Notes: generated by a model from the letters alone, not told the origin. 64,000 nucleotides of DNA from an uncultured Collinsella sp. (GCA_900554645.1 USIE01000002.1:51143-115142); one strand, 5' to 3'. Positions 29,130-39,564 are shown, numbered from the stretch's first letter. A program made the numbers and translations.

Positions 29130-29156
29130 GAGCCCCGCTCTGAGTGAACGGGGCTC
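29130..29156 (-). terminator. Terminator after gltX
   Basis: GAGCCCCG (29130-29137) and CGGGGCTC (29149-29156) form an 8-bp stem with an 11-base loop. On the minus strand TTGTTTCTG follows. It separates gltX from priA. Confidence 0.65.
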
Positions 29157-29179
29157 GGATACATACGTTTGCGCAGCGA

Positions 29180-30655
29180 TTACAGCGCCATCGTGCGGGC
29201 GCGGTCAATGCGCGCCAGGCAGTCGTCACGACCGACGAGCGCCATGGTCTCGCCCAGCGGAGGGCTCACCATGTTGCCGCAGACGGCGACGCGCACGGCC
29301 TGGAACACCACGCGCTTCTTGAGGTCCATCTGCTCGGGCAGCGGCTCAAGCGCGGCGTCGATGTTGGCAGCCGTCCACTCGTTCACACCCTCGAGCGCGG
29401 CCTTGGCGGCATCAAGAATGGCACCCATGCCCTCCTTGGCCAGGCCCTTGTTGACGGACTTCTCGTCATACTCGAGCGTCTCGGCCGTAGCGAAGATGGG
29501 AGCGGCGACGGTCACGGCGTCGGCAGGCATCTTGGTGCGCGGCTTGACAATGGCGGCAAGCGCGTCGATCCAATCCTCGCCGTACTCGACATTACCCTCG
29601 ATGAGACCCGCCTCGTGCAGCTCGGGGACCATGATCTCATCGGCAAACTGGGCGTCGGACATACCGTTGATGTACTCGGCATTGACCCAGTCGAGCTTCT
29701 TGGGGTCGAAGGTCGCCGGGTTCTTGGAGATGCGGTCGAGCGAAAACTTGCTGGCCAGGACATCGCGCGGGATGATCGTGGTCTCGCCGTCGAGCGACCA
29801 GCCGAGCAGCGCCAAGTAGTTGACGAAGGCGTCGGACAGGTAGCCGGCGTCGCGGTACTCCTCCACGGAGGTGGCGCCGTGGCGCTTGGAGAGCTTTTTG
29901 CCGTCGGCGCCCAGGATCATGGAGATGTGGGCGAACGTGGGCACGGGAGCGCCGAGGGCCTCGTACACCATGACTTGACGCGGGGTGTTGGACAGGTGGT
30001 CGTCGCCGCGGATGACGTGAGTGATCTTCATCATGGCGTCATCGACGACGGTCGCGAAGTTGTACGTGGGCGTGCCGTCGGAACGGAAGATGACAAAGTC
30101 GTCAAGCTCCTTGGCGTCGAAGGTTACCTCGCCGTGGACGGCGTCGTGGATGACGACGTCGCCGCGGTCCTCGGGCACCTTGATGCGAAGGACGTAGGAC
30201 TCGCCGGCCTCGATGCGACGGCGGGCCTCCTCGGGATCAAGATCGCGGCAACGGCGCTGATAGCCCTGGAAGGGGTCCTTGCGCTCCTGCGCGGCCTTAC
30301 GGTCGGCTTCGAGCTGCTCCTTGGTGCAGAAGCAGGGATAGGCCTTGCCCTCGTCCCAAAGCTTCTGGGCGGCCTGCTTGTACAGGTCCAGGCGCTCGGT
30401 CTGGGCGTAGGGGCCAAAATCGCCGCCCACCTCGGGACCCTCGTCCCAGTCCAGGCCCAGCCAACGCATGGCGCGCAGGATGATCTGCGTGTTCTCGTCG
30501 GTGGAGCGGGTGGGGTCGGTGTCGTCGATGCGCAGGATGAACGTGCCGCCGTTAGCACGGGCGAAAGCCCAGTTATAGATAGCGGTGCGGGCGCCGCCAA
30601 TGTGCAGCTTGCCCGTCGGTGAGGGTGCAAAGCGGACGCGAACGTCTGATGCCAT
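29180..30655 (-). CDS. gltX: Glutamyl-tRNA synthetase
   Basis: Class I synthetase charging tRNA-Glu. The start MASDVRVRFAPSPTGKLHIGGART contains the HIGH-type signature; LGADGKKLSKRHGATSV is the KMSKS-type loop (about residues 235-250). The C-terminal anticodon-binding domain fills residues 320-491. GAGGAG precedes the ATG at 30655, so a longer frame to 30694 is rejected. The protein length, 491, is standard. It is followed by its own terminator and therefore separate from priA. Confidence 0.96.
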   Translation of the reverse strand: MASDVRVRFAPSPTGKLHIGGARTAIYNWAFARANGGTFILRIDDTDPTRSTDENTQIILRAMRWLGLDWDEGPEVGGDFGPYAQTERLDLYKQAAQKLWDEGKAYPCFCTKEQLEADRKAAQERKDPFQGYQRRCRDLDPEEARRRIEAGESYVLRIKVPEDRGDVVIHDAVHGEVTFDAKELDDFVIFRSDGTPTYNFATVVDDAMMKITHVIRGDDHLSNTPRQVMVYEALGAPVPTFAHISMILGADGKKLSKRHGATSVEEYRDAGYLSDAFVNYLALLGWSLDGETTIIPRDVLASKFSLDRISKNPATFDPKKLDWVNAEYINGMSDAQFADEIMVPELHEAGLIEGNVEYGEDWIDALAAIVKPRTKMPADAVTVAAPIFATAETLEYDEKSVNKGLAKEGMGAILDAAKAALEGVNEWTAANIDAALEPLPEQMDLKKRVVFQAVRVAVCGNMVSPPLGETMALVGRDDCLARIDRARTMAL

Positions 30656-30735
30656 GGAAATCTCCTCGATTGCAGGATGGATGTCTAACCGCACCAGTAT
30701 AAAGCATCAAAGCAACCTCCGCACAAAGGGCACTG

Positions 30736-30828
30736 ACCTACTCATTGGGGACAGACTTAAATGACCAGTCGTTGGAGACGTTCTTAGTTTAAGGCTGCTC
30801 ATTTAATGTCTGTCCCCAATGAGTAGGT
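30736..30828. repeat. Long inverted repeat, type B
   Basis: Arms at 30736-30764 and 30799-30828 match over 29 bases with one extra base in the right arm; the outer end reads ACCTACTCATTGGGGACAGA. The loop is 34 bases. The element lies between the divergent genes gltX and metK. Confidence 0.75.
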
Positions 30829-30889
30829 GCGGAAAGGGTGTGAATGTTTGATTTACGCGCTATGATGTGCCCTTGCATAGAGAGCCTGG

Positions 30890-30922
30890 CGGAATGGTAA
30901 CGGTCGCCGGGACACGTTTTTG
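30890..30922 (+). promoter_or_regulatory. metK leader hairpin
   Basis: CCTGGCG and CGCCGGG (about 30888-30914) can form a 7-bp stem with a 13-base loop. They lie directly upstream of the GAAAGGA ribosome site of metK. A TATGAT hexamer at about 30862 could be the -10, giving a leader of about 60 bases. A metK leader of this size could be a small S-adenosylmethionine-sensing RNA, but I cannot match it to a known SAM riboswitch class. Confidence 0.3.
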
Positions 30923-30933
30923 AAAGGACAATC

Positions 30934-32214
<1,281 letters not shown>

Positions 32215-32255
32215 GCCAACGGCAAAAGCTGCAGCCACATATCGATGCACCAAAA

Positions 32256-32290
32256 GAAGTACCGGCCCCAACCGGTACTTCTTTTTATTT
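32256..32290 (+). terminator. metK terminator
   Basis: GAAGTACCGG (32256-32265) pairs with CCGGTACTTC (32272-32281), followed by TTTTTATTT. A textbook factor-independent terminator. Confidence 0.92.
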
Positions 32291-32381
32291 AACCGGTGGT
32301 GAAGAAGTCTCGATAAGCAAGGTAAGACAAGTTCCCAGCTCATGAATTTTGCAGCACGAGCGCCTCTACCATGTATCCTTA

Positions 32382-32503
32382 GTCCCGAGGGGCGGGGCAT
32401 AAGGTCGATCGCGAGTTCCGCACGAGCCGGAGAGCACTTAATGTGCTCTCCGTGCGAGTCAGGACTGTCCGAGCAGGCGACCTTATGCCCCGCCCCTCGG
32501 GAC
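32382..32503. repeat. Long inverted repeat, type D, with nested hairpin
   Basis: Two perfect 26-base arms at 32382-32407 and 32478-32503, outer end GTCCCGAGGGGCGGGGCATA. Inside is a second hairpin: GGAGAGCAC (32429-32437) and GTGCTCTCC (32443-32451) around TTAAT, extended by CGCAC/GTGCG. The element ends 23 bases before the serine dehydratase ATG, so it may also lie in its leader. Confidence 0.75.
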
Positions 32504-32526
32504 GACGGGATAGAACAGGAGCGCAT

Positions 32527-34134
32527 ATGGCAGGCAAGCCACAAACACTAGCTACGACCTCGGCATTCGAGATCTTGGGCCCCGTCATGGTCGGCCCCAG
32601 CTCATCGCACACCGCCGGCGCCCTGCGCTGCGCACAAGTTGCCGCCAGCCTGCTGGAAGGCCGCATCACCAAAGTCACCTTTGGCCTGTGGAACTCCTTC
32701 GCCCACACCTACCGCGGCCACGGCACCGACCGCGCTCTCGTCGCGGGCATTCTGGGCCTCGACACCGATGACGAGAACATCAAGCAGGCCTTTGACCTCG
32801 CACGTGAGCAGGGCCTCGAATATCACTTTGACATCAAGGGCGACGACGCCTCCATCCACCCCAACACCGTCGACATCGATATGGTCGACGCCACGGGCGC
32901 CACGGCGCAGGTCCGCGGCGAGAGCTTGGGCGGCGGCAAGATGCGCATCAGCCGCATTAACGGCGTCGGCGTCGACATCTCGGGCATGTATTCCACGCTC
33001 TTCGTGGCGCACCAGGACGTCCCCGGCGTGCTCGCAGCGCTCACCAACCTGCTCGCCTACGCCCACGTAAACATCGCCTTCTGCCGCACCTACCGCACCG
33101 AAGTGGGCGGCCAGGCCTACTCCGTCTTTGAGACCGACGGCGCCCCCGACGACACCGTCGTCCCCATGCTCCGCAAGCTCGACAATGTCGATTACGCAAC
33201 GTTTATCGAGCTCCCCGGTTCTGCCTCGTCGCTCTCCCCCGGCGTCTCGGCCAAGGAGATCTTCGACGACGGTGAGCAGCTGCTCGATGCGTGCGAGGAA
33301 CTGGGGCTCAGCATCGGCGCCGTCATGGCCGTTCGCGAGGCACGTCTGACCGGCGAGGCCCACGCCGTCGCCGCCATGCGCCGCGTGCTCGACGTCATGC
33401 GCGAGGAGACCACGGCCCCCCTCGCCAATCCGCAACGCTCGCTCGGTGGGCTTATCGGCGGCGAGGCAAAGCTTGTCGATGCCACCAGCCGAAACGATCT
33501 GAGCATAAGCCTGATGGGCGCCGTCCAGACCGACGCCGTGGCCCGCGCGATGGCCGTGCTCGAACGCTCCGCCACCATGGGCGTGATCGTCGCCGCCCCC
33601 ACGGCAGGCTCCGCGGGTGTTGTGCCCGGCTGCGTGCTGGCACTCGCCGATCGCCTGCAGCTCGACGACGAGCAGGTCATGGATGCCCTCTACTGTGCCG
33701 CCGCAATCGGCCTCAACCTCACCACAAGCGCCTGCGTTGCCGGCGCCGAGGGCGGCTGTCAGGCCGAGGTCGGAAGCGCCGCCGCCATGGCAGCCGCCGC
33801 GCTGGTGCAGATGCTCGGCGGCACGCCCGAGCAGGCGCTCGATGCCAGCTCCATCGCACTGAGTAACCTGCTGGGCCTCGTTTGTGACCCCGTAGGCGGC
33901 CTCGTGGAGGTGCCCTGCCAAAACCGCAACGCCATCGGCGTGGCAGCGGCCTTTAGCTCGGCACAACTCGCCCTCGCCGGCATTAAGAGTCTGGTGCCGT
34001 TTGACCAAATGGCACACGTCATGCTCTCGGTGGGCCACGCGTTGCCGGCCACGCTGCGCGAGACGGCAAAGGGCGGCATCGCGCAGGCTCCGGCCGCACT
34101 TTCGGCCTGTGCAAAATGCGGTGTGTGCGGATAA
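32527..34134 (+). CDS. sdaA: L-serine ammonia-lyase, iron-sulfur type, single chain
   Basis: Deaminates L-serine to pyruvate and ammonia with an oxygen-sensitive [4Fe-4S] cluster. The beta part (residues 1-~225) starts SAFEILGPVMVGPSSSHTAG and includes an ACT-like segment (HQDVPGVLAALTNLLAYAHVNI). The alpha part (~240-535) has APTAGSAGVVPG, CVAGAEGGCQAEVGSAAAMAA and CDPVGGLVEVPCQNRN, which supply cluster cysteines, and ends CAKCGVCG. CAGGAG precedes the ATG at 32527; a longer frame from 32443 would read through the type D repeat and is rejected. Confidence 0.95.
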   Translation: MAGKPQTLATTSAFEILGPVMVGPSSSHTAGALRCAQVAASLLEGRITKVTFGLWNSFAHTYRGHGTDRALVAGILGLDTDDENIKQAFDLAREQGLEYHFDIKGDDASIHPNTVDIDMVDATGATAQVRGESLGGGKMRISRINGVGVDISGMYSTLFVAHQDVPGVLAALTNLLAYAHVNIAFCRTYRTEVGGQAYSVFETDGAPDDTVVPMLRKLDNVDYATFIELPGSASSLSPGVSAKEIFDDGEQLLDACEELGLSIGAVMAVREARLTGEAHAVAAMRRVLDVMREETTAPLANPQRSLGGLIGGEAKLVDATSRNDLSISLMGAVQTDAVARAMAVLERSATMGVIVAAPTAGSAGVVPGCVLALADRLQLDDEQVMDALYCAAAIGLNLTTSACVAGAEGGCQAEVGSAAAMAAAALVQMLGGTPEQALDASSIALSNLLGLVCDPVGGLVEVPCQNRNAIGVAAAFSSAQLALAGIKSLVPFDQMAHVMLSVGHALPATLRETAKGGIAQAPAALSACAKCGVCG

Positions 34135-34152
34135 CGGCAAAGAATGACTCAA

Positions 34153-34180
34153 AGGTGGGACAAATGTCCCACCTCTTTTG
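34153..34180 (+). terminator. Serine dehydratase terminator
   Basis: AGGTGGGAC (34153-34161) and GTCCCACCT (34166-34174) around AAAT, followed by CTTTTG. Stable stem with a short T-run, 19 bases past the stop. Confidence 0.85.
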
Positions 34181-34283
34181 AATGCCACCGTTTCCGTACC
34201 ACAAACAGTAGGGCAATCGCTATAATGCAAGCCCAGTAAAAACACGATGAACCGCAAGGCGAAAATCGAAGGATATGCATACG

Positions 34284-36017
34284 ATGTCGCAAAACGATCG
34301 AACTCAACTGATTCCCGATCCGCAGCAGCCGAGCAGGCACACCGGCGGCGTTCAGTCGCCGCGTCCTATCGCGCCGAGCCACGGTCAGCAGCGTGGTGCG
34401 GCAAACGCTTCCCAACGCCCGAACCAACAGCGACAGCAGCGTCAACAACATCAGCAGCACCAGGCAAACGGTAATGCGCCCAAGCACCCCCCCACGCACG
34501 CTCGAGGCGATCGCGGCCCCGCGCGCAAGTCCGCCGGCAACAATAAGTCGGGCAAAAAGACGACGCTCTTTGTCGTCCTGGGTCTAATCGTCATTGTCTA
34601 TATCGTAGGCGTCGTAGCATTTTCGCAGGTAGCCTACCCCAACACCACCATCGCCGGCGTCGACGTCTCGTTCTCCAACGCTTCGTCTGCCGCCACCAAG
34701 GTCAACTCGGCATGGAAGCACTATAAGCTCACCGTGACAGGCGATGACTTTAGCTGGACCTATCAGCCCGAGTCCGATGAGCCCATTGTCGACGGCGAAG
34801 CTGCCGCAAAAGAGATTATCAGCCACAACGAAGCCTTTGTATGGCCGGTCCGCCTTGTGGAATCCTTAAGCGGCAAGACCAAAACAACCGCTACCTCCAA
34901 CGAAGTCGATCTTGATCAAGACGTCGACCTGTCCATGCTCTCCGACACCTTTGACCAAAAGCAGTTTGAGAAGGATCTGGGCGCCGCCATCGACGAGTTT
35001 AACGAGGGCCGTTCGGGCACGTTCGAGGCAAATAGCTCCTATGACGAGCAGGCCGGCAAGTTTACCGTCGAGAAGGCGCGCTCCAACGAAAAACTCAACC
35101 GCGAGCATGTCATTAAATATGCCGAGCTCGAGCTTGCCTCGCTGGCCGAGACCGTTGATCTTTCCAAGCTCGGCAACGATGCCTATGAGCCGCTCAATGG
35201 AACGCTGACCAACGACCAGATTCAGGCTGCTTGCGATGCCGCCAACAACTTTCTGGGCGTCAACGTCACCCTCAAGCTCAACGGCGAAGATGCCGGCAAG
35301 GTAGATGGCAGCTCCGTGCTGCAGTGGATCAGCTTTGCCGATCCGGCCAACCCCACGCTCGACACCTCGCAGATCAGCAGCTGGGCCGCCGAGCTTGCCA
35401 ACGGCTTTAACACCGTGGGCTCCACTCGCTGGTGGACGCGCGCCGATGGCAAGCAGTGCGCCGTCGAAGGCGGTGACTTTGGTTGGTCCATCGACAGCAG
35501 CTCGCTCGCCAAGCAGGTCGAGGACGCCATTAACAACAAGCAGACCGGCGAAATCGAGATCAAGTACTCCCAGAAGGCCGACACCTTTACCGCAAAGGGA
35601 GAGCCCGACTGGAAGGCGTATATCGACGTCGACCTGTCCGAGCAGCACGCGCGCTACTATGACGAGAACGGTAATATCGTTTGGGAGGCCAACTTTATTT
35701 CCGGCAAACCGGGCGAGGACGCCACCCCCGAGGGCGTGTGGCAGATCAACAGCAACGACGGCGGCAGCACCCTGATCGGAGCCAAGGACCCCGAGACCGG
35801 TAAGCCCAAATACGAGAGCCCGGTGAGCTACTGGATGCCGTTCGAGGGCAATATGATCGGCTTCCACGATGCCACCTGGCAAAACGACAAGAGTTTCGAT
35901 AACGCCGAGTCGTACAAGTGGTGCGGCAGCCACGGTTGCATCAACCTGCGCCTGGCAGACGCCAAGGCACTTCACGACTGCATCAAAGTCGGCCTGTGCG
36001 TGGTTGTCCACTCGTAG
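34284..36017 (+). CDS. Membrane-anchored L,D-transpeptidase (YkuD) with PG-binding repeats
   Basis: A peptidoglycan cross-linking enzyme acting outside the membrane. A Gln/Pro/His-rich cytoplasmic tail of about 90 residues is followed by one membrane helix (TLFVVLGLIVIVYIVGVVAF). An extracellular region of two PG-binding-4 type modules follows (YPNTTIAGVDVSFSNASSA.. and the later LTNDQIQAACDAANNFLGV). The C-terminal YkuD domain (last ~125 residues) has IGFHDA and the catalytic SHGCINLRLADA with its cysteine nucleophile. ATG 34284 is preferred to 34275, whose ribosome site would be too close. Confidence 0.92.
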   Translation: MSQNDRTQLIPDPQQPSRHTGGVQSPRPIAPSHGQQRGAANASQRPNQQRQQRQQHQQHQANGNAPKHPPTHARGDRGPARKSAGNNKSGKKTTLFVVLGLIVIVYIVGVVAFSQVAYPNTTIAGVDVSFSNASSAATKVNSAWKHYKLTVTGDDFSWTYQPESDEPIVDGEAAAKEIISHNEAFVWPVRLVESLSGKTKTTATSNEVDLDQDVDLSMLSDTFDQKQFEKDLGAAIDEFNEGRSGTFEANSSYDEQAGKFTVEKARSNEKLNREHVIKYAELELASLAETVDLSKLGNDAYEPLNGTLTNDQIQAACDAANNFLGVNVTLKLNGEDAGKVDGSSVLQWISFADPANPTLDTSQISSWAAELANGFNTVGSTRWWTRADGKQCAVEGGDFGWSIDSSSLAKQVEDAINNKQTGEIEIKYSQKADTFTAKGEPDWKAYIDVDLSEQHARYYDENGNIVWEANFISGKPGEDATPEGVWQINSNDGGSTLIGAKDPETGKPKYESPVSYWMPFEGNMIGFHDATWQNDKSFDNAESYKWCGSHGCINLRLADAKALHDCIKVGLCVVVHS

Positions 36018-36086
36018 TGCAACGCGCGCATTCCTACAACGTGGAACCGCTGCGACCAATCTAACAGTTCCGAAAGAAACCGTCCT

Positions 36087-36119
36087 ATGCGCCCGCCCCA
36101 ACCGGTGGGCGCATATAAT
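36087..36119 (+). promoter_or_regulatory. Hairpin after L,D-transpeptidase followed by TATAAT
   Basis: ATGCGCCCGCC (36087-36097) and GGTGGGCGCAT (36104-36114) form a stem with one G-T pair. A perfect TATAAT begins at its last base (36114-36119), 31 bases before the adaptor gene ATG. The hairpin probably ends the upstream message, and TATAAT may be the -10 of the efflux operon; no good -35 is visible. Confidence 0.5.
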
Positions 36120-36149
36120 TATCGAGGTTCTTTCTATAAAGGAGACGCT

Positions 36150-37580
36150 ATGCCGAATGTCCCCACGATCACCCCGGGCCCAGATGATACCGAGCACACG
36201 CCCGAAGGTGCCACCGAAACGATTCCTCTGATAACAAGCGTGCAGGCCGATACGCAAAACGACCGCCTGAACAATACAGCCGAGATTTCCGACGAAGAGG
36301 CTTATGCCAAGCTCAAGGCAAAGCGAGCCGAGCGCCGGCGCAAAAAGCTGATTCGACGCGGTATTGCCGCCGGCGTCATAGGTGCCATCGCGCTCATTTC
36401 CATTGTCGCAACCCTGGTTATCAATGCGCAGCCACAGGGCGCTAGCGGACCTGTGACCGACATGGTGACCGAGGGCACGTTTACCACAACGGTCGAGGCG
36501 AAAGGCCAGCTCAAACCCATTTCGTCCTCAGTGGTCTCCCCTTCTGTCGACGGTACGGTCGATTCGATCAACGTGCAGGCAGGCCAATCCGTCAACGAGG
36601 GCGACGTGCTTATGACCATTAAAAACGACGAGCTCGATCGCAACGTTGCCGAGGCGCAGCGTGCAGTTGCAGCCGCCCAGGAAGACCTCGCCAACGCGCA
36701 GAAAGCCGCAGCTGCCGCGCAGGCCACCCCAACGACGGACACCGATGGCGCTTCTGCTGCCACCGCCGCAGGTGCCACCTCAAACGCATCCACCGACACG
36801 AGCGCCGTATCGGCAGCGCAACGCAGCCTTGCCTCGGCCCAGGCAAACCTCGATCAGGCTAATGCCAAAGCCGCCGGGCGCACCGTTACGGCGCCGAGCT
36901 CGGGAAGCATCGTAGAGCTCAACGCCAGGGTAGGCGCCACGGTAACGGGCGGCATGATCATGGGCGAAAGCGACACGAGCGGCGGCAAGCAATGTATGCA
37001 GATTGCCGATCTGTCCAAGATGAAGGTGACCGTGCAGGTGGGCGAAAAAGATATTGCCAAGATCGCCGTGGGCCAGAGCGCAAACGTGACGTACCCCGCG
37101 TTTCCCGACATTGTGAGCCAGGGCACGGTTGCGGCCATCGCCTCGGTGGCAAACTCCGATTCCAACTATAGTGGCGGCAGCGTAACGTTCAATGTCGACA
37201 TTTTGATCGAAGCGCCAGACAGCCGCCTGAAGCCCGGCATGACCGCCGAGGTCTCGGTGGTGACCGAGCAGCTCGACGACGTGGTCATGGTACCGACGAT
37301 GGCACTAATGACCGAAGATGGCGAGAACTATTACGTCAACGTAGCGACCGACGCCGAGGGCAAAGAGACCCGCCGGGTGAAGGTGACCGTAGTGACGCAA
37401 AACGACAACGAGGCCGTGGTGGGCAAAACGCAGGTCAAGCGCGACGACCAGGGCAATGAAATCAACGCGGGCGTGCCCACGACAAAGCTGCGTGACAGCG
37501 ACACGCTCGTCATGGACACCGGCGCGGGCATGACGGCAGACGGCGACTCGGGCAGCATGCCTGCCGACGAGGGCATGTAA
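36150..37580 (+). CDS. Efflux periplasmic-adaptor-like protein (MacA/HlyD family)
   Basis: A 476-residue membrane-fusion-type subunit of an ABC exporter. One membrane helix (residues ~68-92, GIAAGVIGAIALISIVATLVI) is followed by a biotinyl-lipoyl-like half (VSPSVDGTVDSINVQAGQSVNEGDVL), a coiled-coil hairpin rich in Ala/Gln (residues ~165-240), the second lipoyl half (VTAPSSGSIVELNARVGATV) and a beta-barrel. The coiled coil contains a Thr/Ser/Ala-rich insert. AAAGGAG precedes the ATG. Stop and the next start overlap as TAATG. Confidence 0.9.
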   Translation: MPNVPTITPGPDDTEHTPEGATETIPLITSVQADTQNDRLNNTAEISDEEAYAKLKAKRAERRRKKLIRRGIAAGVIGAIALISIVATLVINAQPQGASGPVTDMVTEGTFTTTVEAKGQLKPISSSVVSPSVDGTVDSINVQAGQSVNEGDVLMTIKNDELDRNVAEAQRAVAAAQEDLANAQKAAAAAQATPTTDTDGASAATAAGATSNASTDTSAVSAAQRSLASAQANLDQANAKAAGRTVTAPSSGSIVELNARVGATVTGGMIMGESDTSGGKQCMQIADLSKMKVTVQVGEKDIAKIAVGQSANVTYPAFPDIVSQGTVAAIASVANSDSNYSGGSVTFNVDILIEAPDSRLKPGMTAEVSVVTEQLDDVVMVPTMALMTEDGENYYVNVATDAEGKETRRVKVTVVTQNDNEAVVGKTQVKRDDQGNEINAGVPTTKLRDSDTLVMDTGAGMTADGDSGSMPADEGM

Positions 37581-38353
37581 TGCGCCCCGTCATCGACATC
37601 CGCAACGTGCACCGCATCTTTGAGAGCGAGGCCGGTTGCGCCCACATCCTGCACAACGTGAGCCTGGCGGTGAACCCCGGTGAGTTCGTCGCCATCACCG
37701 GCCCCTCGGGCTCGGGCAAGTCGACGCTCATGAACATCCTGGGCTGCCTGGACAAGCCGACGGCGGGTGATTATTTCCTGCAAGGGCTCAACGTCGCCGA
37801 GCTCGACGATGATGAGCTCACCGAGGTGCGCGCGCTGAGCATCGGCTTTGTCTTTCAGAGTTTTAACTTGCTGCCGCGTCTGACGGTGATCGAAAACGTC
37901 ATGCTGCCGCTGTCCTACACCAATGTGCCGCGTAGCCAGCGCGAGATGCGCGCCGTGCACGCGCTGCAAGCCGTCACACTGCCGGTCGACCATTGGGACC
38001 ACCGCATATCGGAACTCTCGGGCGGACAGATGCAGCGCGTCGCCATCGCGCGCGCCCTCGTCAACGACCCGCCCATCATTTTGGCCGACGAGCCAACGGG
38101 AAATCTAGACTCGACAACCGGGGCGCTCGTCATGGAAACCTTCCACAAGCTCCAGAAACGCGGCAAGACCATCGTACTCATTACGCATGACCCCGGCATC
38201 GCCGCCGAGGCCGATCGAGCCGTAACCATCCGTGACGGGCGAATCCATGACGGCGCATATGTCGCGCATACACCGAATACGTTACGCGGGGCCGTCAAAA
38301 ACCTGCCCGCGATTTCTGCAACCACCAATCAGCCGAAAGGAGCGAAGGCATGA
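37580..38353 (+). CDS. ABC transporter ATP-binding protein (MacB/LolD type)
   Basis: A 257-residue ATPase: Walker A GPSGSGKSTLMNILG, Q-loop FVFQSFNLLPRLTVIENV, signature LSGGQMQRVAIARAL, Walker B IILADEPTGNLDS and H-loop LITHDPG. It has the short spacing and N-terminus usual for LolD/MacB-type exporters. Overlaps the adaptor upstream (TAATG) and the permease downstream (ATGA), so the three are one complex. Confidence 0.95.
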   Translation: MRPVIDIRNVHRIFESEAGCAHILHNVSLAVNPGEFVAITGPSGSGKSTLMNILGCLDKPTAGDYFLQGLNVAELDDDELTEVRALSIGFVFQSFNLLPRLTVIENVMLPLSYTNVPRSQREMRAVHALQAVTLPVDHWDHRISELSGGQMQRVAIARALVNDPPIILADEPTGNLDSTTGALVMETFHKLQKRGKTIVLITHDPGIAAEADRAVTIRDGRIHDGAYVAHTPNTLRGAVKNLPAISATTNQPKGAKA

Positions 38354-39564
38354 GCACCCGCGATCTTGTCCAAGAAGCCCTTCACTCGCTCGAGGCCAAC
38401 AAGGGACGCAGCCTGCTCACCATCCTTGGCATCGTCATTGGCATCGCCTCGGTCATCGCCATGACTTCGCTCATCGGCGGTATCCAAAACAGCCTGGTCA
38501 ACAGCCTGGGCCTCAATGCAGCCCGCATGGTAGAGATCTATTCGTCCCAAGAACTCACCGATTCGGATGTGGAAAAGCTTCGCAAACTGGTGCCGCAGAT
38601 TGAGCAGATCGGCATCGTCGATAGCGCCTATTCCGAGTACAAGGTCGGGGATAAAAGCTATACCGTCATGGCCCACGGCGTCGATAGCGACATGCTTGAT
38701 GCCGTGGGCGCCAGCAAGCTCGTTGCGGGACGTGTCTATTCACAGGCAGAGTCTCAATCAGGCTCGCGCGTGGCGCTCATCAGCCGCGGCGGCGCCGATC
38801 AGCTTTACGGCAACGAACAGGACGCACTGGGGAAAACCATCAAGGTGTCCAACGGCGAGGTGCAGATTGTAGGCGTGATTGATGGCGGCAGCGACTCCAT
38901 GGGCTCGCTCACGCTGTATATGCCACGCGAAACCATCTCCGGCCTGTTTGGCGACGAGAATCCTTCATTTCCCAGCGTGACGGCACTTGCCGCCGAGGGC
39001 ACAGACATGGACGAGCTCTGCAAGACCATCGAGTCTAAGGTGCGCGCGATGAAGGGCATCTCGGAGGATGATGAGTACGACAGCGTATCGGCGACCTCCA
39101 TGAAAAGCGCCATCGATGCACTCAACTCGTTTATGGGCGCCTTCTCGCTCATCATGGGCGCTGTCGCCAGTATCTCACTGCTTGTCGGCGGAATCGGCAT
39201 TATGAATATGATGCTTACCAACGTGACTGAGCGCATCCGCGAAATCGGTATTCGCCGTGCCTTGGGCGCCAGTCGCCGCGATATCACCGCGCAGTTTTTG
39301 GCCGAGTCCTCGGCGCTGTGCGTCACCGGTGGCCTGCTGGGTGTCCTGATTGGCTATCTGCTGGCCTGGGGCCTCGCGATGTTTGCCGCAGGATCAGGGG
39401 TTCTCAACGAGCTCGGTGCCAGTGGGGAGATCACACCAAGCTTTTCAATCGCCACGGTGCTGCTGGCCTTCGGCGTCTCCGTCGGCATCGGCGTAATCTT
39501 TGGCTTCTACCCCGCTCGCCGCGCGGCAAAGCTCAACCCGGTGGAGTGCCTACGCTACCAGTAA
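38350..39564 (+). CDS. ABC transporter permease (MacB/FtsX type)
   Basis: A 404-residue permease: N-terminal helix (SLLTILGIVIGIASVIAMTSL), a large extracellular MacB-like domain, then three helices at the C-terminus (SLLVGGIGIMNMMLTNV, GGLLGVLIGYLLAWGLAMF, ATVLLAFGVSVGIGVIFGF) and the cytoplasmic motif REIGIRRALGASRRDI. It ends YPARRAAKLNPVECLRYQ, typical of the family. Substrate unknown; with the adaptor and ATPase it forms a peptide, drug or envelope-factor exporter. Its stop lies inside a 21-base tandem duplication. Confidence 0.94.
   Translation: MSTRDLVQEALHSLEANKGRSLLTILGIVIGIASVIAMTSLIGGIQNSLVNSLGLNAARMVEIYSSQELTDSDVEKLRKLVPQIEQIGIVDSAYSEYKVGDKSYTVMAHGVDSDMLDAVGASKLVAGRVYSQAESQSGSRVALISRGGADQLYGNEQDALGKTIKVSNGEVQIVGVIDGGSDSMGSLTLYMPRETISGLFGDENPSFPSVTALAAEGTDMDELCKTIESKVRAMKGISEDDEYDSVSATSMKSAIDALNSFMGAFSLIMGAVASISLLVGGIGIMNMMLTNVTERIREIGIRRALGASRRDITAQFLAESSALCVTGGLLGVLIGYLLAWGLAMFAAGSGVLNELGASGEITPSFSIATVLLAFGVSVGIGVIFGFYPARRAAKLNPVECLRYQ

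Larger units (their letters stand above)
32215..32526. other. metK to serine dehydratase spacer
   Basis: 312 bases holding the metK terminator and the type D inverted repeat; otherwise nothing is visible between 32291 and 32381. The serine dehydratase ribosome site (CAGGAG) lies just after the repeat. Confidence 0.6.

Noticed and set aside
32443-32526. N-terminal extension of the serine dehydratase
   Set aside because: The extra 28 codons are the translation of the type D inverted repeat, and a good ribosome site precedes the ATG at 32527.
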